Assembly: GCA_023452965.1 (NCBI GenBank)
Contig: JAEXUU010000488.1
Coordinates: 1 to 6,204, forward strand
DNA from: Pseudomonadota bacterium
Lineage (GTDB): Bacteria; Pseudomonadota; Alphaproteobacteria; Rhizobiales; Beijerinckiaceae
Direction: 5' to 3'
Length of the DNA stretch: 6,204 bases
Translations under genes and position numbers: made by a program
Shown: positions 5,645 to 6,204 of the stretch, one piece after another
Layout: each line of letters begins with the position of its first letter
How positions within the stretch are numbered: position 1 is the stretch's first letter
Notes under the pieces: generated by a model
Told to the model about the DNA's origin: nothing
Seen by the model: only the letters and a program-made list of their open reading frames with translations
The model's database searches: none

Positions 5645-6204
5645 GCCGCCTGCCGCGTAGCCGCTCGCGCACGCCAAAAATGTTGGCCGAAGATCGCCGC
5701 GGCCAGGGCGAAGCCGATCTCGTCGGTGATCGGGACGGCCGCGACCAGCAGCCCGGCCGCCAGCGCGGCGAGCACGCGCTCCCAGAGCGTCAGCGGCCGC
5801 AGGAGATAGCCGACGAAGGCCGTGCCCCAGAGCACCATGGCGAGCGACGCCTTGACCACGATGTAGCAGACGGCGAGCCAGTAGCCGGTGCCGGAGAGTC
5901 CCGCGACCGGCTGCAGCATCAGCGTCGGATCATAGACCGCGATATAGGGCACGACGAAGCCGGGCAGGGCGATCTTCACGGCCTGCACGCCGATCTTCAT
6001 GCCGGAGACCTTTGCCATCGGCGCAGCCGCGAAGGCCGCGAGCGCGACCGGCGGGGTCAGGTCGGCCATGATGCCGAAATAGAAGACGAACATGTGGCTG
6101 ACGATCAGCGGCACATCGAGCTGCAGCAGGATCGGCGCGGCGAGCGAGGAGGTGATGATGTAGTTCGGGATGGTCGGGATGCCCATGCCGAGGATCAGGC
6201 TGAA
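5641..6204 (-). CDS. TRAP transporter fused permease (4TM/12TM), C-terminal part
   Basis: The last 187 residues of a TRAP transporter permease are in the window; the 5' end lies beyond base 6204. The large (DctM-like) subunit carries out sodium-driven uptake of organic acids delivered by a periplasmic binding protein. Visible signatures are LILGMGIPTIPNYII near the window edge, SHMFVFYFGIMADLTPPVALAAFAAA, and VQAVKIALPGFVVPYIAVYDPTLM. Several further hydrophobic helices follow, before a basic tail ending in ATRQAA. This pattern, with a DUF1850 gene directly downstream, fits the fused 4TM/12TM permeases used with TAXI-family binding proteins. The binding-protein gene is not in the window and would be expected nearby. 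The substrate cannot be told from this part; a carboxylate link with the neighbouring nitrile operon is possible but only inferred. Confidence 0.92.
   Translation of the reverse strand, partial: FSLILGMGIPTIPNYIITSSLAAPILLQLDVPLIVSHMFVFYFGIMADLTPPVALAAFAAAPMAKVSGMKIGVQAVKIALPGFVVPYIAVYDPTLMLQPVAGLSGTGYWLAVCYIVVKASLAMVLWGTAFVGYLLRPLTLWERVLAALAAGLLVAAVPITDEIGFALAAAIFGQHFWRARAATRQAA

Noticed and set aside
5214..5672. Second minus-strand frame (152 codons) overlapping DUF1850
   Set aside because: It is an Arg/Gly/Ala-rich out-of-frame reading that runs into the opposite small gene; the DUF1850 frame has the family motifs.
5645..5677. Longer start for the DUF1850 gene at 5677
   Set aside because: The ATG at 5644 overlaps the permease stop as ATGA and places the hydrophobic segment at the N-terminus, as expected for the family.

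Overview
The window is GC-rich and densely packed, and every gene but one lies on the minus strand. High GC, Ala/Arg-rich proteins, and a nitrile hydratase set beside a TRAP transporter with a DUF1850 partner suggest an alphaproteobacterium, probably of the Hyphomicrobiales (Bosea/Bradyrhizobium-like). That placement is inferred from gene content and composition only.

The core, 437-4957 on the minus strand, looks like one operon for nitrile/amide breakdown. In transcription order it holds a gamma-glutamyltransferase-family Ntn hydrolase of the HpxW/YwrD type (3335-4957), an amidase-signature protein (2132-3328), nitrile hydratase alpha (1463-2101), nitrile hydratase beta (807-1466) and the nitrile hydratase accessory protein (437-820). 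Gaps are 6 and 30 nt, followed by overlaps of 4 and 14 nt, so tight co-translation is expected. The alpha subunit carries a cobalt-type claw motif (CTLCSC followed by Tyr) and a very His-rich N-terminus. Nitrile hydratase turns nitriles into amides, and an amidase would then give the acid plus ammonia.

The main surprise is in the amidase. The strongly conserved G-G-S of the amidase signature, which carries the serine nucleophile, reads G-R-A here, while the catalytic Lys and the cis-Ser are kept. The protein may be a pseudo-amidase. The Ntn hydrolase at the head of the operon, whose own nucleophilic Thr is intact, is then a candidate for the amide-hydrolysing step.

Downstream (1-328, minus strand, 3' end outside the window) is the start of a secreted protein, tentatively DUF6454. 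The 108 nt before it hold only a small hairpin. Upstream, an 80-nt divergent region (4958-5037) has a perfect 17-nt palindrome containing two CTAG tetramers. It separates the operon from a plus-strand gene for a 79-residue, two-helix membrane protein (5038-5277).

The right end (5282-6204, minus strand) is a separate transport unit: the C-terminal part of a fused TRAP transporter permease (TAXI-type), overlapping by ATGA with a DUF1850 gene. It converges on the small membrane-protein gene with only 4 nt between the stop codons. No tRNA, rRNA, mobile element, CRISPR array or clear intrinsic terminator was seen, and no stretch over 300 bases lacks a gene.
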